Shown here: positions 18,595 through 28,043 of the stretch, piece after piece | Numbering within the stretch: position 1 is the first letter of the stretch | Layout: each line of letters begins with the position of its first letter | DNA from: Helicobacter sp. 16-1353 | Lineage (GTDB): Bacteria; Campylobacterota; Campylobacteria; Campylobacterales; Helicobacteraceae | Assembly: GCF_003288815.1 (NCBI RefSeq) | Contig: NZ_NHYM01000011.1 | Span: 1-64,000 of the forward strand | Direction of reading: 5' to 3' | Length of the DNA: 64,000 nucleotides | Position numbers and translations under genes: made by a program | Notes under the pieces: generated by a model | What the model was told of the DNA's origin: nothing | Seen by the model: the letters and a program-made list of their open reading frames with translations, nothing else | The model's database searches: none

Positions 18595-19264
18595 TATAAT
18601 TCTTTTGGATTAGGATTGATAACTTTCGTGGTAAAAGGCTTTTTATGGCGTATTTTAAAACCATAAATAGATATTTTGGGATAAATATTAGAAAATAAAA
18701 TTTATTGTATTTTTGGGCGATTTTTAGCTCTTCATAGAAAAATCTAAGATTTGGGCGAGAAGAGACCCCATAGGCATCATATAGGCTAATAATCTGCTCG
18801 ACCTTGTGGAATTTATAGCCCAAATGATAAATCTTGGTGAAAAAGTCGTTATCTGCACAAATCTTAAAGCTCGTATCAAACTTATATTTTTTTAACAGCG
18901 ATGTTTTGACAAATACGGCTTGGTGGCAAAATGGCATACGATATTTTGGATTTGCATATTTTTTTGGGATTTTTAGTGAGTTTTCATCTAGTTTATATGC
19001 CACATCGCCGTAGATTGCTACGATTTTGGGAGTGGAATCTGATGTGGAATTTAGCACGGAATCTCCAAAGCTGGATTCTAATTTGGAAGCGGAATCTATA
19101 GCTTTGGAATCTATGGAATCTAGATTAGATTCTAGTGATTTATTCATTAAATGCCTTTTGTAGAATTCTTGAGATTCTAATGCTTTATTAATATAAAGGT
19201 GGGATTCTATAAAATAAACACTTTTAAAATACTTAGTGAAATATTTAAAGGCGATTTTAGCCAA
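18584..19264 (-). CDS. GT2 C-terminal half (N-terminal catalytic part missing)
   Basis: The 226 residues correspond to the C-terminal half of WaaE/WcaE-type GT2 enzymes. MPFCHQAVFVKTSLLKKYKFD, FKICADNDFFTKIYHLGYKF and SLYDAYGVSS match in order the same region of the adjacent gene at 19319-20194 (HHFIHQAAFIDAKLMKKYHYD, FKIAGDTDFFVKSYRNG, SFNLTGISS). The nucleotide-binding N-terminal half with its DxD motif is absent, so catalysis is unlikely by itself. The start (TTG at 19264) is uncertain. A Ser/Asp-rich insert sits around residues 45-80. Together with the half genes on both sides this looks like module shuffling. Confidence 0.7.
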   Translation of the reverse strand: MAKIAFKYFTKYFKSVYFIESHLYINKALESQEFYKRHLMNKSLESNLDSIDSKAIDSASKLESSFGDSVLNSTSDSTPKIVAIYGDVAYKLDENSLKIPKKYANPKYRMPFCHQAVFVKTSLLKKYKFDTSFKICADNDFFTKIYHLGYKFHKVEQIISLYDAYGVSSRPNLRFFYEELKIAQKYNKFYFLIFIPKYLFMVLKYAIKSLLPRKLSILIQKNYNAK

Positions 19265-19318
19265 ATCTTGGGCTTTTGCAATAAAACATCTCTAGTGATT
19301 TATTGGTGATTTAAGGCA

Positions 19319-20194
19319 TTATTGTCGTTTCTTACCAAATATCATTCTTGCTTTTGCTTCGAGATTTTTGGGCAAAATCTTACGAATAGCAAATCTTGGG
19401 ATAATCCAAAATAGATATGTAAAAGTGTGCTGGAGCGGGAAAAATCTATTATATTTATAGCCGATTTTACAATCTTCTTTAAAGATTTGAAATGTTAGAT
19501 TTGATGAGATTCCAGTGAGATTGAAGCTACAAACCACCACTTCAAAATGCAAGAATCTCTCGCCATTTCGATAAGATTTGACGAAAAAGTCCGTATCCCC
19601 AGCAATCTTAAAGCCAGTATCATAATGGTATTTTTTCATTAATTTCGCATCGATAAATGCCGCTTGATGTATAAAATGATGTTTGTATTTATGCTCTTTT
19701 GTGGTGCATTTGAGTATCTTGGAGTGATTTTTATCATAGATTAGCTCACTATTGCCATAGATGATACTACATACTACCCCCCCCCTATTTAGGTATTTTT
19801 GATACTCATTAAATAGCTCTGTTATAGAATTTTTAGAATAAAATCTATCGCCACTATTCATAAAGTTACACCACATTCCCGTAGCTAGGTCAATTCCCTT
19901 ATTCATAGCATCATAGATTCCGCTATCGCGCTCACTCAGGATTTTTATGCTAAAGTTTGGATTGCTAGTTTTTACGCATTCACGCAAGAATCTATCTTTG
20001 CTTTTTTCTTCTCTTGTGGTTGTGGCGATGTCTTTTAGCGTATTTAGTATGACTTCTAGCGTAGAATCGCTACTTTTACCATCGATTATAATGTATTCGA
20101 CATGCTGATAGCTTTGGCTTAGCACCGATTCCATCGTGCTTTTTATATTATTTTCATCATTGAAAACGACTGTTATTATGCTTACTTTTTCCAA
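19319..20194 (-). CDS. GT2 family glycosyltransferase (WaaE/WcaE type)
   Basis: A complete 291-residue GT-A enzyme: VSIITVVFNDENNIKSTMESV, YIIIDGKSSDSTLEVI and the metal-binding region ILSERDSGIYDAMNKGI, then FIHQAAFIDAKLMKKYHYDTGFKIAGDTDFFV in the C-terminal half. A G9 run (19777-19785) encodes Arg-Gly-Gly between the halves and is in frame, so the gene is ON. It starts at a TTG (20194) and is the first gene of the minus-strand cluster, with about 250 bases of non-coding DNA upstream that should hold its promoter. Confidence 0.85.
   Translation of the reverse strand: MEKVSIITVVFNDENNIKSTMESVLSQSYQHVEYIIIDGKSSDSTLEVILNTLKDIATTTREEKSKDRFLRECVKTSNPNFSIKILSERDSGIYDAMNKGIDLATGMWCNFMNSGDRFYSKNSITELFNEYQKYLNRGGVVCSIIYGNSELIYDKNHSKILKCTTKEHKYKHHFIHQAAFIDAKLMKKYHYDTGFKIAGDTDFFVKSYRNGERFLHFEVVVCSFNLTGISSNLTFQIFKEDCKIGYKYNRFFPLQHTFTYLFWIIPRFAIRKILPKNLEAKARMIFGKKRQ
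19777..19785 (-). repeat. G9 tract between the halves of a GT2 gene
   Basis: In frame. It marks the same halfway point at which the neighbouring GT2 half-genes begin or end. Confidence 0.88.
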
Positions 20195-20450
20195 ATCCTA
20201 GCCTTTTATTTTATAAAAAGCAGATTCTACTATAAGATTCTAGAATTTTGTAATTTTAGATTTCATATACCGCTACTTACAGCGTGTAGGCTTTGATGGA
20301 ATTTTTAAATCGCTTAAATCTAGGCTATATTCGCTAGATTCGTAATTCTAGGAATCTTAAAAATCTAAGAAATCGCTACTTTAAAGCCAATCAAAACCAA
20401 ATTTAAGCGAGATTCTATCGCCCTAAATTAAAGCCAAATAAAAGCCAAAA

Positions 20451-22076
20451 TCAATCTCTCAATCTATCAAAAAGTTTTTTGAAATTCTCCAAGGTTTTAT
20501 CGCTAAATTCATAATTGGCACAGTGGGTTTTTATTAGCGATGATTGCGATGAGTGTTTTATAAATTCGCCATTTTCATTAACTAGATTTAGCTTGCTTAA
20601 ATCATCTTTGTCAAATAAATCCTCGATAGTTTTAAAATCCTTATTAATCTCACCCAAGCAAATAATATTCAAAGCCGAATCTTTCTTATTTGCCTCTTTC
20701 ATTGAGCGACCAGCCTCATCGCTATCGACAAGTAAAATAGGATTATTTTTCCTAATATCAATTAGCCTTTTGCTAATCTCAAGTTGCTTTTTATCGCAGT
20801 TTGGAGCGTTTTTGTCGCCGACGCCATTTATCGGCAAAAACACAATATCTTTTGTGTCTCCAACTTTATTTTTATTGTTTTTATCCTCTTGTGCTTGAAA
20901 GATTTTTTTAAACATACTGAGATAATTATAATCCGTAATCCCCTCCACAAAAACCACCTTGCTATCAAAGTCAAACAATACATGTTTACTTGTCATTAGG
21001 GCATTTTTAATGTGCTTTAGCGTATCTGGGTCATCGCTATCAATTGCAGCAAAATTGTTTACTATAGACACCCTATTATCATTCATTTTTACCACTCTTA
21101 GCTCATCTAAATAGTCCAAGTCAATTAAAAATGGCAAGTGGGTGGCGATGATGATAGTTATATCATTTTTTATCGCAAAATCTTTTAGGAATTTCCTTAG
21201 CTCAATTTGCCCATTTGGGTGCAGATTCGTCGCTGGTTCGTCCATTACTATAATATCTCCAGCATCTAAGCTTTGCTTTACCAAGAGATTAAAATACAAG
21301 TTAAAAAACCACCTAAATCCAGTAGATTGTTGCTCTAGTGACAAGCCTTTTTCTTCCTTGCTTCCTCTAAGTAAAGCAAGGGATATTTTATTAGATTCCA
21401 ACCTTATCTTAAATCTATATTTGTCATCTTTGGCGAAATATAGCGCATTAAAATCACTTGAAACCTTATGCTAATTTGGAATTAATCTTTTTTTCAAATG
21501 CTTTTAAAACACCTTTGCTTCTTGTCTTTTTAAAACTTTCATATACACTTGATATTTTATCTATGGAAATATTAATGGCAGAAAAAATAGCTTTCATAAA
21601 AGAATTTTTCGCCATATTTGCAACCAAACATTCGGTATCAGTATCTTTTATCGCTATTTCATCGTATTTTCTAATGATTGGCGTAAAGTCTATGTCGTAT
21701 TTATCGTAAAATGCTTCGTTTAAAAGCACTTTGGTTGGCTTGTCTCCTACTTTTGGATAGCTAATAATTATTTCATTAGAAGATGTTATGCTATAACTAT
21801 AGTCATTTCCGTCATCATCTTTTGCCACTAGCCCTAATTGTGATACCCTATATTTCTCATCAAACTCTAGGGTCGTAATATCCCTAGTCTCAAATTTCCC
21901 ATTTTGAAACGCCATCAATCCATCTAGCACATTTGATTTGCCTGAGTTATTCTCGCCCCGATGAGAATGACAAGATTCCCCATTTCACCTCTTTTTAGAG
22001 AATGATTAAGGACTAATCTCTCGCTTTCATCCAAGCCCACATTCCTAAAATTATTAAAATACAATGCTCGCTCCAT
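20451..22076 (-). pseudogene. OLD-like AAA ATPase with TOPRIM domain, two frameshifts
   Basis: Three frames make one protein of about 540 residues. It begins MERALYFNNFRNVGL (22076). The P-loop ENNSGKSNVLDGL appears after a frameshift near 21958. A second frameshift near 21468 joins to the ATPase second half (DIIVMDEPATNLHPNGQIEL, then IIIATHLPFLIDL) and a TOPRIM nuclease-like domain (KVVFVEGITDYNYL, NPILLVDSDEAGRS). This order is that of OLD family nucleases, many of which act in phage defence. Neither break is in a long homopolymer, so the gene is probably inactive unless these are sequencing errors. It is co-transcribed with the HTH gene four bases upstream. Confidence 0.8.
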
Positions 22077-22077
22077 T

Positions 22078-22551
22078 TTACTCTCCTTTTGTTTTGATTG
22101 TCTCTAGCATTTTTTTATATGGCATTATCCGCTCCCCCTCCGCCTTGCTTAATTTGCGCTTTTTTAAAAGTGGCGTTATCCCCACAAAATAGCCAATCGC
22201 CACATCAAACAAATCGCTCGTCGCACAAGTGGCGATAAACTGACTTTTTTTAGAATCTGGGTTGGATATTATGTAATTTTTTATGGTTTTAAATCTCTCT
22301 AACTCGCCCTCTACACCCAAATCCTTAATATCAGCGAAATTGCTTAAAATGTAATTTATCACATTTTTTTTGCCGATAAGCTCATTTTCGCTGATGTAAT
22401 TGAAAAGTTTCAGCATATTTTTATCGATTAAATCAAACTTTTTGTTGTCGTAATAATCAATAAATTTATACATCGTGGGGCGTGAGACTTGGAGATAGTC
22501 GGCTAACTCTGTAATCCGCAACTCCAAATCCCTCAATCTTTCTCGTAACAT
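22078..22551 (-). CDS. HTH-domain regulator-like protein
   Basis: A 157-residue protein whose N-terminus, RITELADYLQVSRPTMYKFIDYYD, reads as a helix-turn-helix. The rest is helical without a recognised family. It is immediately upstream of the OLD-like gene (TAA, one base, then ATG; ribosome site GGAG inside its last codons), which points to a two-gene unit with this protein as likely regulator or partner. A 9-base-stem inverted repeat (22571-22595) lies just before its ribosome site and could be its operator. Confidence 0.7.
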   Translation of the reverse strand: MLRERLRDLELRITELADYLQVSRPTMYKFIDYYDNKKFDLIDKNMLKLFNYISENELIGKKNVINYILSNFADIKDLGVEGELERFKTIKNYIISNPDSKKSQFIATCATSDLFDVAIGYFVGITPLLKKRKLSKAEGERIMPYKKMLETIKTKGE

Positions 22552-22875
22552 TTATTTTCCTTTGTAAAAAGCACGAGTTATATTAAAACTCGTGCGTTGT
22601 GAAAACCATATGCTTTATTAAGCACTTTATTAAACCATGTGCGAAATTCTATAAAATTTTACATTTTATGTCAAGTATTTTTTACATTTTTTGTAAAATA
22701 CTGGAATCTATAGGAATCTAAACTGCGAGAATCTAAGTCAAAGAGTGTTTTAAAATCTAGCGGAATGGTATTTGCTTTTTTACGCTAAATTATTTGGGCT
22801 TAGATTCTTGTAGATTTATAGCTCAAAAATGCTCCAAAAATGCCTTAAAAGCGGAATATAAAAAGGATTTTTAGC
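22552..22875. promoter_or_regulatory. Divergent control region between the HTH and OmpA-like genes
   Basis: No gene. Besides the 22571-22595 hairpin it holds a second inverted repeat at about 22680-22698 (TTTTAC...GTAAAA). Both flank AT-rich DNA that could carry promoters in each direction. Confidence 0.45.
22571..22595. promoter_or_regulatory. Perfect 9-base inverted repeat upstream of the HTH gene
   Basis: GCACGAGTT and AACTCGTGC face each other across a 7-base loop, 20 bases upstream of the HTH start and directly before its AAAGGAAA ribosome site. Placement suggests an operator for autoregulation or a leader hairpin. Confidence 0.5.
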
Positions 22876-23580
22876 GTGAGAAATTCATTTGAGTGGATTA
22901 GCATAGCGGATATGTTTGCTGGGATTATGATGATTTTTTTGCTTGTGGCGATTACCTTTATTTTTGTGTCGCAGAATAAGACAAAGGAACTGATTGAGAG
23001 CAACAAAAAGCTAGTGGAGCTAAACCGCGATATGAGCGAGATTTTGGAGGCGTATGCCAAGCTCCAGCTTGATATTAATAACGACCTTGTGCGGGAGTTT
23101 AGCGGTGATTTTGGAGCGTGGAATGCGAGTATTGATGACACAAATACGATTAGATTTAACGAGCTAGACGCCATTTTTGAGCTTGGGAAATCGGAGCTAA
23201 CGCCCAATTTTAAGGCGATTTTAGATGATTTTTTCCCACGATATATGAAGATTATGAATAAATACAGGGACGACATCGAGGCGATTATCATCGAGGGACA
23301 CGCTTCAAATATCTGGCGAGGGACGAGTAGCAAGGACGATAGCTTTTTATACAATGCGTCTTTGTCGCAAAATAGGGCGTTAAATGTGCTTCGATACTGC
23401 TTTGCAAATGGGGCGAGTGCGACGGAGCGGGAGTGGCTTATGGGTGTGTTTCAATCAAATGGCTTGTCGTTTTCAAAGCCGTTGCAAAGCGAGGAAATGA
23501 GCCGTAGAGTGGAGTTTCGCGTGGTTACGAAAGTCTATAACAATATTAAAAAAGTTATTGATACTAGAATCTTAAAGTAA
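22876..23580 (+). CDS. MotB/ZorB-like OmpA-domain inner-membrane protein (orphan)
   Basis: The 234-residue protein starts with a short cytoplasmic segment and one membrane helix, SIADMFAGIMMIFLLVAITFIF. The Asp at its entry is placed like the proton-channel Asp of MotB and ZorB stator subunits. A coiled-coil-like linker (residues 35-65) and an OmpA/MotB peptidoglycan-binding domain (IIIEGHASNIW, then SQNRALNVLRYC, then SRRVEFRVV) follow. MotB/ZorB proteins normally pair with a MotA/ZorA-type partner; none is adjacent. Being between an OLD-like gene and an R-M pair, a defence role is conceivable but not shown. Confidence 0.7.
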   Translation: MRNSFEWISIADMFAGIMMIFLLVAITFIFVSQNKTKELIESNKKLVELNRDMSEILEAYAKLQLDINNDLVREFSGDFGAWNASIDDTNTIRFNELDAIFELGKSELTPNFKAILDDFFPRYMKIMNKYRDDIEAIIIEGHASNIWRGTSSKDDSFLYNASLSQNRALNVLRYCFANGASATEREWLMGVFQSNGLSFSKPLQSEEMSRRVEFRVVTKVYNNIKKVIDTRILK

Positions 23581-23610
23581 AATTAAGCGATTTAAAAAAA
23601 GGGGGGAAGC

Positions 23611-24252
23611 GTGGAAACTCGTGGCGTTTTAGAATCTGGAGAGGAATCTAGCGTGGTATCTACGGAATCTGGGGCGGAATCTAAAATGCTAGAATCTGTG
23701 GAATCTGGCGTGGAATCTAGGGCGTTGAAATGTGGGAAACCTGCGGAATCTTTGGAATCTAATATCCAAAAAATTATGGATTTTTTGATTAAAAATCCAA
23801 TTCAAATTCTAAGCAGTGTTAAGATTCTAGAATCTAACGCAGAATCCACACAGAATCTAGATTCCACCACGAATCCGGATTCCGCCACGAATCTAAGCTC
23901 TAAGATTCCGCCAAATATGGGGATTTTCGCCCCAAGCTCCCGTCCATTTGGGAGTGCAATGCTATTAAAAAATAAAATTTGGTATTGCTTAAATAACGAC
24001 AAGCCCACATTTAGGGAGATTTCGGCTAATCCAAATATCTGCATTTGTGCGTGTGGGGCGGATAGAAGCTGGATTAGAATCTATGCTAAAGCCGTATTTT
24101 GCGATGATTTGGAAGCAAAAGAAGTCTATCTAAAGCGCCCGGCAAATTCTTTTAAAAGCCTAAATGACCCCCGCTTTAGCGTATTTTATCTCGCCCAAAT
24201 AAGAGCCGAAATCCACACAAAAGGCGAAATTGAATATATTGAAATTGTTTAA
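23611..24252 (+). CDS. Pyridoxamine 5'-phosphate oxidase-like FMN-binding protein
   Basis: The C-terminal 120 residues match the split-barrel flavin-binding family of PNPOx-like proteins: SRPFGSAMLLKNKIWYCLNNDKP, then NPNICICACGADRSWIRIYAKAVF, then LNDPRFSVFYLAQIRAEIH. The exact substrate is unknown. The first 85 residues are Glu/Ser-rich low complexity, encoded by repeated GAATCT, so the GTG start at 23611 could be wrong and the native start may lie further in. It follows the OmpA-like gene by 30 bases. Confidence 0.7.
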   Translation: METRGVLESGEESSVVSTESGAESKMLESVESGVESRALKCGKPAESLESNIQKIMDFLIKNPIQILSSVKILESNAESTQNLDSTTNPDSATNLSSKIPPNMGIFAPSSRPFGSAMLLKNKIWYCLNNDKPTFREISANPNICICACGADRSWIRIYAKAVFCDDLEAKEVYLKRPANSFKSLNDPRFSVFYLAQIRAEIHTKGEIEYIEIV

Positions 24253-24334
24253 ACCTATTTTTAAAATCAAATTATTATAAAATTCTTTAAAATGAAATAG
24301 GGTAGAATCTTGGGCTAAATTTGGGGAGAATTGA

Positions 24335-25111
24335 TTGAGAGTAAACAAAAAACAGCTAGTTTTGGAATCTTTACTAAAACATTGCACTAAAAATAACATT
24401 TTTATTTTTCATAATGATTTAGTCAAAGAGATTGCCAAAAAGCATGGTTTTGGTAATCCATTTGATGTAACCAAGCTAGATTCTAGCGACAAACTGCCAG
24501 AATCTTTTAAAAAGCAAAATTATTGCATACTGCATTTAGGTAGCGGAAATCATCAATTTATCAAAGGCATAAATAAGCTTTATCACACTTTTGAGCCAAC
24601 CCAAGATTCCATAAAATGGCAGTATAAAAAGAGTTTGCTTAATGAATATAACGACAGCGAGAGCAATATCTTAAGCGTGGCGAATAATCAAAGAATCTTG
24701 CATCATTTTTTATTTGGAGATGATTTGGAATTTGCAAATTTGAGCATAGAAAATCGCCCTAAGACATACTTTCCACATCGCACGAAAACCACTCTAAATT
24801 ATTATGTCGGCACACAAAAAATACTGGCAAATAATCAACAAATCGAAATTGATTTAACGCTTGAATTTAATGGCATTATTGGAATCTTTGAAGCGAAAAA
24901 CGGCACACCAACAGACTTTAATATCTATCAAATCTACCACCCATTTTTGTATTATTATAATTCCAACTTGGCTTTTAAGCAAATTATCTGCGTGTATCTT
25001 GTAAGAAATAAAAATAGCCTTAAACTTTGGGCTTACACCTTTGATAAACCTTTGCATATAGATTCTCTTAGATTCTTAAAATCGTGCGAATATGAACTTA
25101 TAGGGGCTTAA
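24335..25111 (+). CDS. Putative type II restriction endonuclease
   Basis: A 258-residue protein, TTG start with GGGGAG upstream, 14 bases before a DNA methyltransferase gene. A PD-(D/E)xK-like nuclease core can be read as QIEIDLTLEFNGIIGIFEAKNGTP (Asp, then Glu-Ala-Lys). I do not recognise the specific family or recognition site. GATTC inserts are nearly absent, unlike the preceding gene, consistent with acquisition as an R-M unit. Confidence 0.7.
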   Translation: MRVNKKQLVLESLLKHCTKNNIFIFHNDLVKEIAKKHGFGNPFDVTKLDSSDKLPESFKKQNYCILHLGSGNHQFIKGINKLYHTFEPTQDSIKWQYKKSLLNEYNDSESNILSVANNQRILHHFLFGDDLEFANLSIENRPKTYFPHRTKTTLNYYVGTQKILANNQQIEIDLTLEFNGIIGIFEAKNGTPTDFNIYQIYHPFLYYYNSNLAFKQIICVYLVRNKNSLKLWAYTFDKPLHIDSLRFLKSCEYELIGA

Positions 25112-25125
25112 AATGGGGGCTTCAA

Positions 25126-25905
25126 ATGGAATTAAATAAAATTTATAATAGCGATATTCTAGCGGTGCTAAAAAATACGCCAGATTCAAGCTTGGATATG
25201 GTTTGGGGCGACCCAGATTATAATGTCGGCATTAATTATAATGGTGCGAAATATACGCAAAAATGGGAAAATTATATCGCTTGGTATTGTGAGCTAGCTA
25301 GGGAATCTATGCGGGTTTTAAAGCCAAGCGGGAATCTTTTTATGATGAATTACCCCAAGCAAAACGCCTATTTACGGGTGAATTGCCTAGATTCTATCGC
25401 TTATGAAGTGCTGGACTATGTGTGGGTTTATAATACAAATGTGGGGCATAGCAATAGGCGGCTTACAACCGCACATAGGAGCATTTTACACGCCACAAAA
25501 AGCAAAAATAATCACTTTTATAAGGACAATATCGCCCTGCCTTATCAAAATCCCACAGATAGGCGAATCCAGCAGAGAATTAAAGATGGACACAAGGGGA
25601 GAATGCCCTATTCGTGGTTTTATTTTGATTTGGTTAAAAATGTCAGCAAGGATAAGACTTTTCACTCTTGTCAAATCCCCCTAAAACTCGTAGAAATGTT
25701 TATTAAATCTTGCACGAATGAGGGCGATTCCGTGTTTATTTTATTTGGCGGAAGTGGCGGGGAAATAATGCTATGTGAAAATCTTAAACGCAAATGGATA
25801 AGCTGCGAGCTTCACAAGCCTTATTATGAGATGATTGTAGATAGGCTTAAAAATCAAGGGCAGATAGATTCAAAATGGCGTTTAAAAATGAAAGAAAATA
25901 ATTAA
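25126..25905 (+). CDS. Site-specific DNA methyltransferase with DPDY motif
   Basis: The 259-residue enzyme has motif order IV (WGDPDYNVG, residues ~29-37) then X/I (VFILFGGSGGEIMLCENL, ~215) followed by KWISCELHKPYYEMI, the beta-type layout of amino-methyltransferases. The usual DPPY is DPDY and the usual FxGxG is FGGSG here, both legible but atypical. It presumably protects the site cut by the adjacent endonuclease. The specificity cannot be inferred by eye. Confidence 0.82.
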   Translation: MELNKIYNSDILAVLKNTPDSSLDMVWGDPDYNVGINYNGAKYTQKWENYIAWYCELARESMRVLKPSGNLFMMNYPKQNAYLRVNCLDSIAYEVLDYVWVYNTNVGHSNRRLTTAHRSILHATKSKNNHFYKDNIALPYQNPTDRRIQQRIKDGHKGRMPYSWFYFDLVKNVSKDKTFHSCQIPLKLVEMFIKSCTNEGDSVFILFGGSGGEIMLCENLKRKWISCELHKPYYEMIVDRLKNQGQIDSKWRLKMKENN

Positions 25906-26273
25906 GCCAAATTTAGGGAATTTTGATTGCTGAAATCCAATAATTTTGCTAGTAATTTGCTTAAAAATATCTCCTTAAAAACCCAAAATCACTATAAAAT
26001 CTAAAAATCCGCTAAAATCTTAAGAGTTTCAGCCAAAAAATCATCGTTATTATTTTAGGGACAATATACTAAAATAACCTTGCTATTTTGAAATAAAATA
26101 TTGTTTGATATTTTTAGTTCGATAGGGTAGAGTAACTAATCATAACATATTTAGTATTGGGTAAGGTTTTCTAATAGAGATTTGGCTATTTTTGGGTTAG
26201 CTTATTTCGCCAAAGTTGCAGAAATTCATAGTATAGATTAGAGGTTATTTACTAAATTTTTCTAAGGTTTAAA
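25906..26273. other. Non-coding spacer
   Basis: AT-rich, with no open frame of note, no strong hairpin and no GATTC cluster. It probably holds the promoter of the downstream permease gene. Confidence 0.5.
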
Positions 26274-27983
26274 ATGATTCTAGCTATTTTTAGCATTATG
26301 ATGTTGTTGATTTATATTCGACCTTTTGGGATTCCTATTTGGATTTTTAGCGTTAGTGGGGCGATTTTATGCTTTATTTTTGGGATTGTGGATTTTAGCG
26401 ATGTAGCCTTTGTGTGGGGAATGGTTGGCGATAGTTTGCTAACTCTAATTGGGCTAATAATCCTAACTCTAGCTTTAGAAAAACTTGGATTTTTCGACTT
26501 TTTAGCACTTAAAATAATCCATTTTTCGCAATATTCCAAGCCTAAAGACACTACATTTAAGCCAGATTCCAAGAATCTTAATAATTTAGATTCCACGCTA
26601 CAAGATTCCGCCCAAGCCACGCTAAAATCTCAAAGCCCCAATAAATCGCAATATTCCCCCAAAACACCAGAAATCAAAACTTGGAAATTTGCTATTTTAA
26701 TGTTACTTTTTGGAGCATTTTTGGCGGGATTTTTCTCAAATGATGGGGCGATTTTGGTTCTCACTCCATTAATGATTGCCTTTGGATTCAAGGATTCACG
26801 GGCTTTGATTGCATTTTTATTGCTCTCTAGCTTCATTAGCGATTTTTTCTCCAACACCCTTATAATCTCAAATCTAACCAATATCATCACGGCGGATTTT
26901 TTCGATATTGATTCGCTTAGATTTAGCCTAGTTATGGCACTTCCAAGTATTTTTACTATTTTGATTAGCGGGATTATTTTCTTGCTAATTATTAAAAAAT
27001 TTTTGCCCCCAAATCTCACATTTGATAAGAATCTTTCAAAAAATAATGCTATTTTCACTTCGCAAATCCCACAAGATTCCACGAATCTATCGCAGAATCT
27101 TGCTTTAAATCTCACTAAACATTCTAATAATTTCTTGCAAGTTTCTACGAATCTTCCACAAAATATAGCCTTAAATCCAAGATTAAATCTAGCTCAATCT
27201 TCGCAAGATTCTACGAATCTAACACCAGATTTACTAAAATCCCAAGCCCAAATAGATTCTCAAGTCTCACAAGATGTAGCGAATCCATCACAAACCCAAA
27301 AAATCCCATTAGATTCTGCTAAAAAAACCCACAAAGATTCCCAAGATTCCCCCACAAAAACAAATATTTTTTTCTGTATTCTATTCATTTTTTTACTAAT
27401 AATCGGCATTGCATTTAGGGATTTATTCTCTCTGCCTGTATCATTTTTTACGCTTATTTCGGCATTTTGTGCGATATTTTATGCCACCTTAACCAAAAGG
27501 GCGAGATTTTCGCACATTTTTAGGGAATCCCCGCTTAGCATCGTGCTTTTTGGATTTGGGCTTTTTGTGGTCGTTTTTGCCTTGCAATCAATCGGCATTA
27601 CCGAATTTTTAGAAAATATATTCTTAAAGCTTAAAAACGCGGGACTTTTCTTTGGCATTATTGGGGCTGGATTCCTTAGCTCACTTGGTTCTAGCGTGAT
27701 TAATAATCTACCTATGATGATGATTGCAAATCTCTCCATCGCCGATTTTTCGCCCCACGATATTGCCACACAAAGCCTAATCTATGCAAATATTTTGGGT
27801 TGCAATATCGGTGCAAAACTCACGCCAATTGGCTCTTTAGCGACACTTTTATGGATTTATGGGCTAAAGCGATATGGTATAAATATCAGCTTTAAAACCT
27901 ATATGTTTTCTGCTATTTTAATCGTGCCAATTGTGCTATTTTTCGCCTTATTTGGGCTATTTATACATTTAAGTATATTTTAA
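26274..27983 (+). CDS. ArsB/SLC13-type permease with two low-complexity inserts
   Basis: An inner-membrane carrier of 569 residues. Members of the ArsB/NhaD ion-transporter superfamily are usually about 430. FFSNDGAILVLTPLMIAFGF and SSLGSSVINNLPMMMIANLSI, then GCNIGAKLTPIGSLATLLW, are the paired re-entrant-loop motifs of arsenite-pump-like proteins. The excess length is two Ser/Asp/Thr/Asn/Gln-rich inserts (about residues 88-133 and 255-360) in the loops between membrane spans, coded by GATTC/GAATC words. Arsenite export is the best guess; other anions or Na+/H+ exchange cannot be excluded. Confidence 0.75.
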   Translation: MILAIFSIMMLLIYIRPFGIPIWIFSVSGAILCFIFGIVDFSDVAFVWGMVGDSLLTLIGLIILTLALEKLGFFDFLALKIIHFSQYSKPKDTTFKPDSKNLNNLDSTLQDSAQATLKSQSPNKSQYSPKTPEIKTWKFAILMLLFGAFLAGFFSNDGAILVLTPLMIAFGFKDSRALIAFLLLSSFISDFFSNTLIISNLTNIITADFFDIDSLRFSLVMALPSIFTILISGIIFLLIIKKFLPPNLTFDKNLSKNNAIFTSQIPQDSTNLSQNLALNLTKHSNNFLQVSTNLPQNIALNPRLNLAQSSQDSTNLTPDLLKSQAQIDSQVSQDVANPSQTQKIPLDSAKKTHKDSQDSPTKTNIFFCILFIFLLIIGIAFRDLFSLPVSFFTLISAFCAIFYATLTKRARFSHIFRESPLSIVLFGFGLFVVVFALQSIGITEFLENIFLKLKNAGLFFGIIGAGFLSSLGSSVINNLPMMMIANLSIADFSPHDIATQSLIYANILGCNIGAKLTPIGSLATLLWIYGLKRYGINISFKTYMFSAILIVPIVLFFALFGLFIHLSIF

Positions 27984-28043
27984 TATAAACTTTTAAGCAC
28001 TTTTTATGTATAATGAAATATTTTTAATATTAAAGGAGAGAAT

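Noticed and set aside
22876-25905. A complete Zorya system
   Set aside because: Only a ZorB-like protein is present; no ZorA-like stator, helicase or nuclease partner was recognised next to it.
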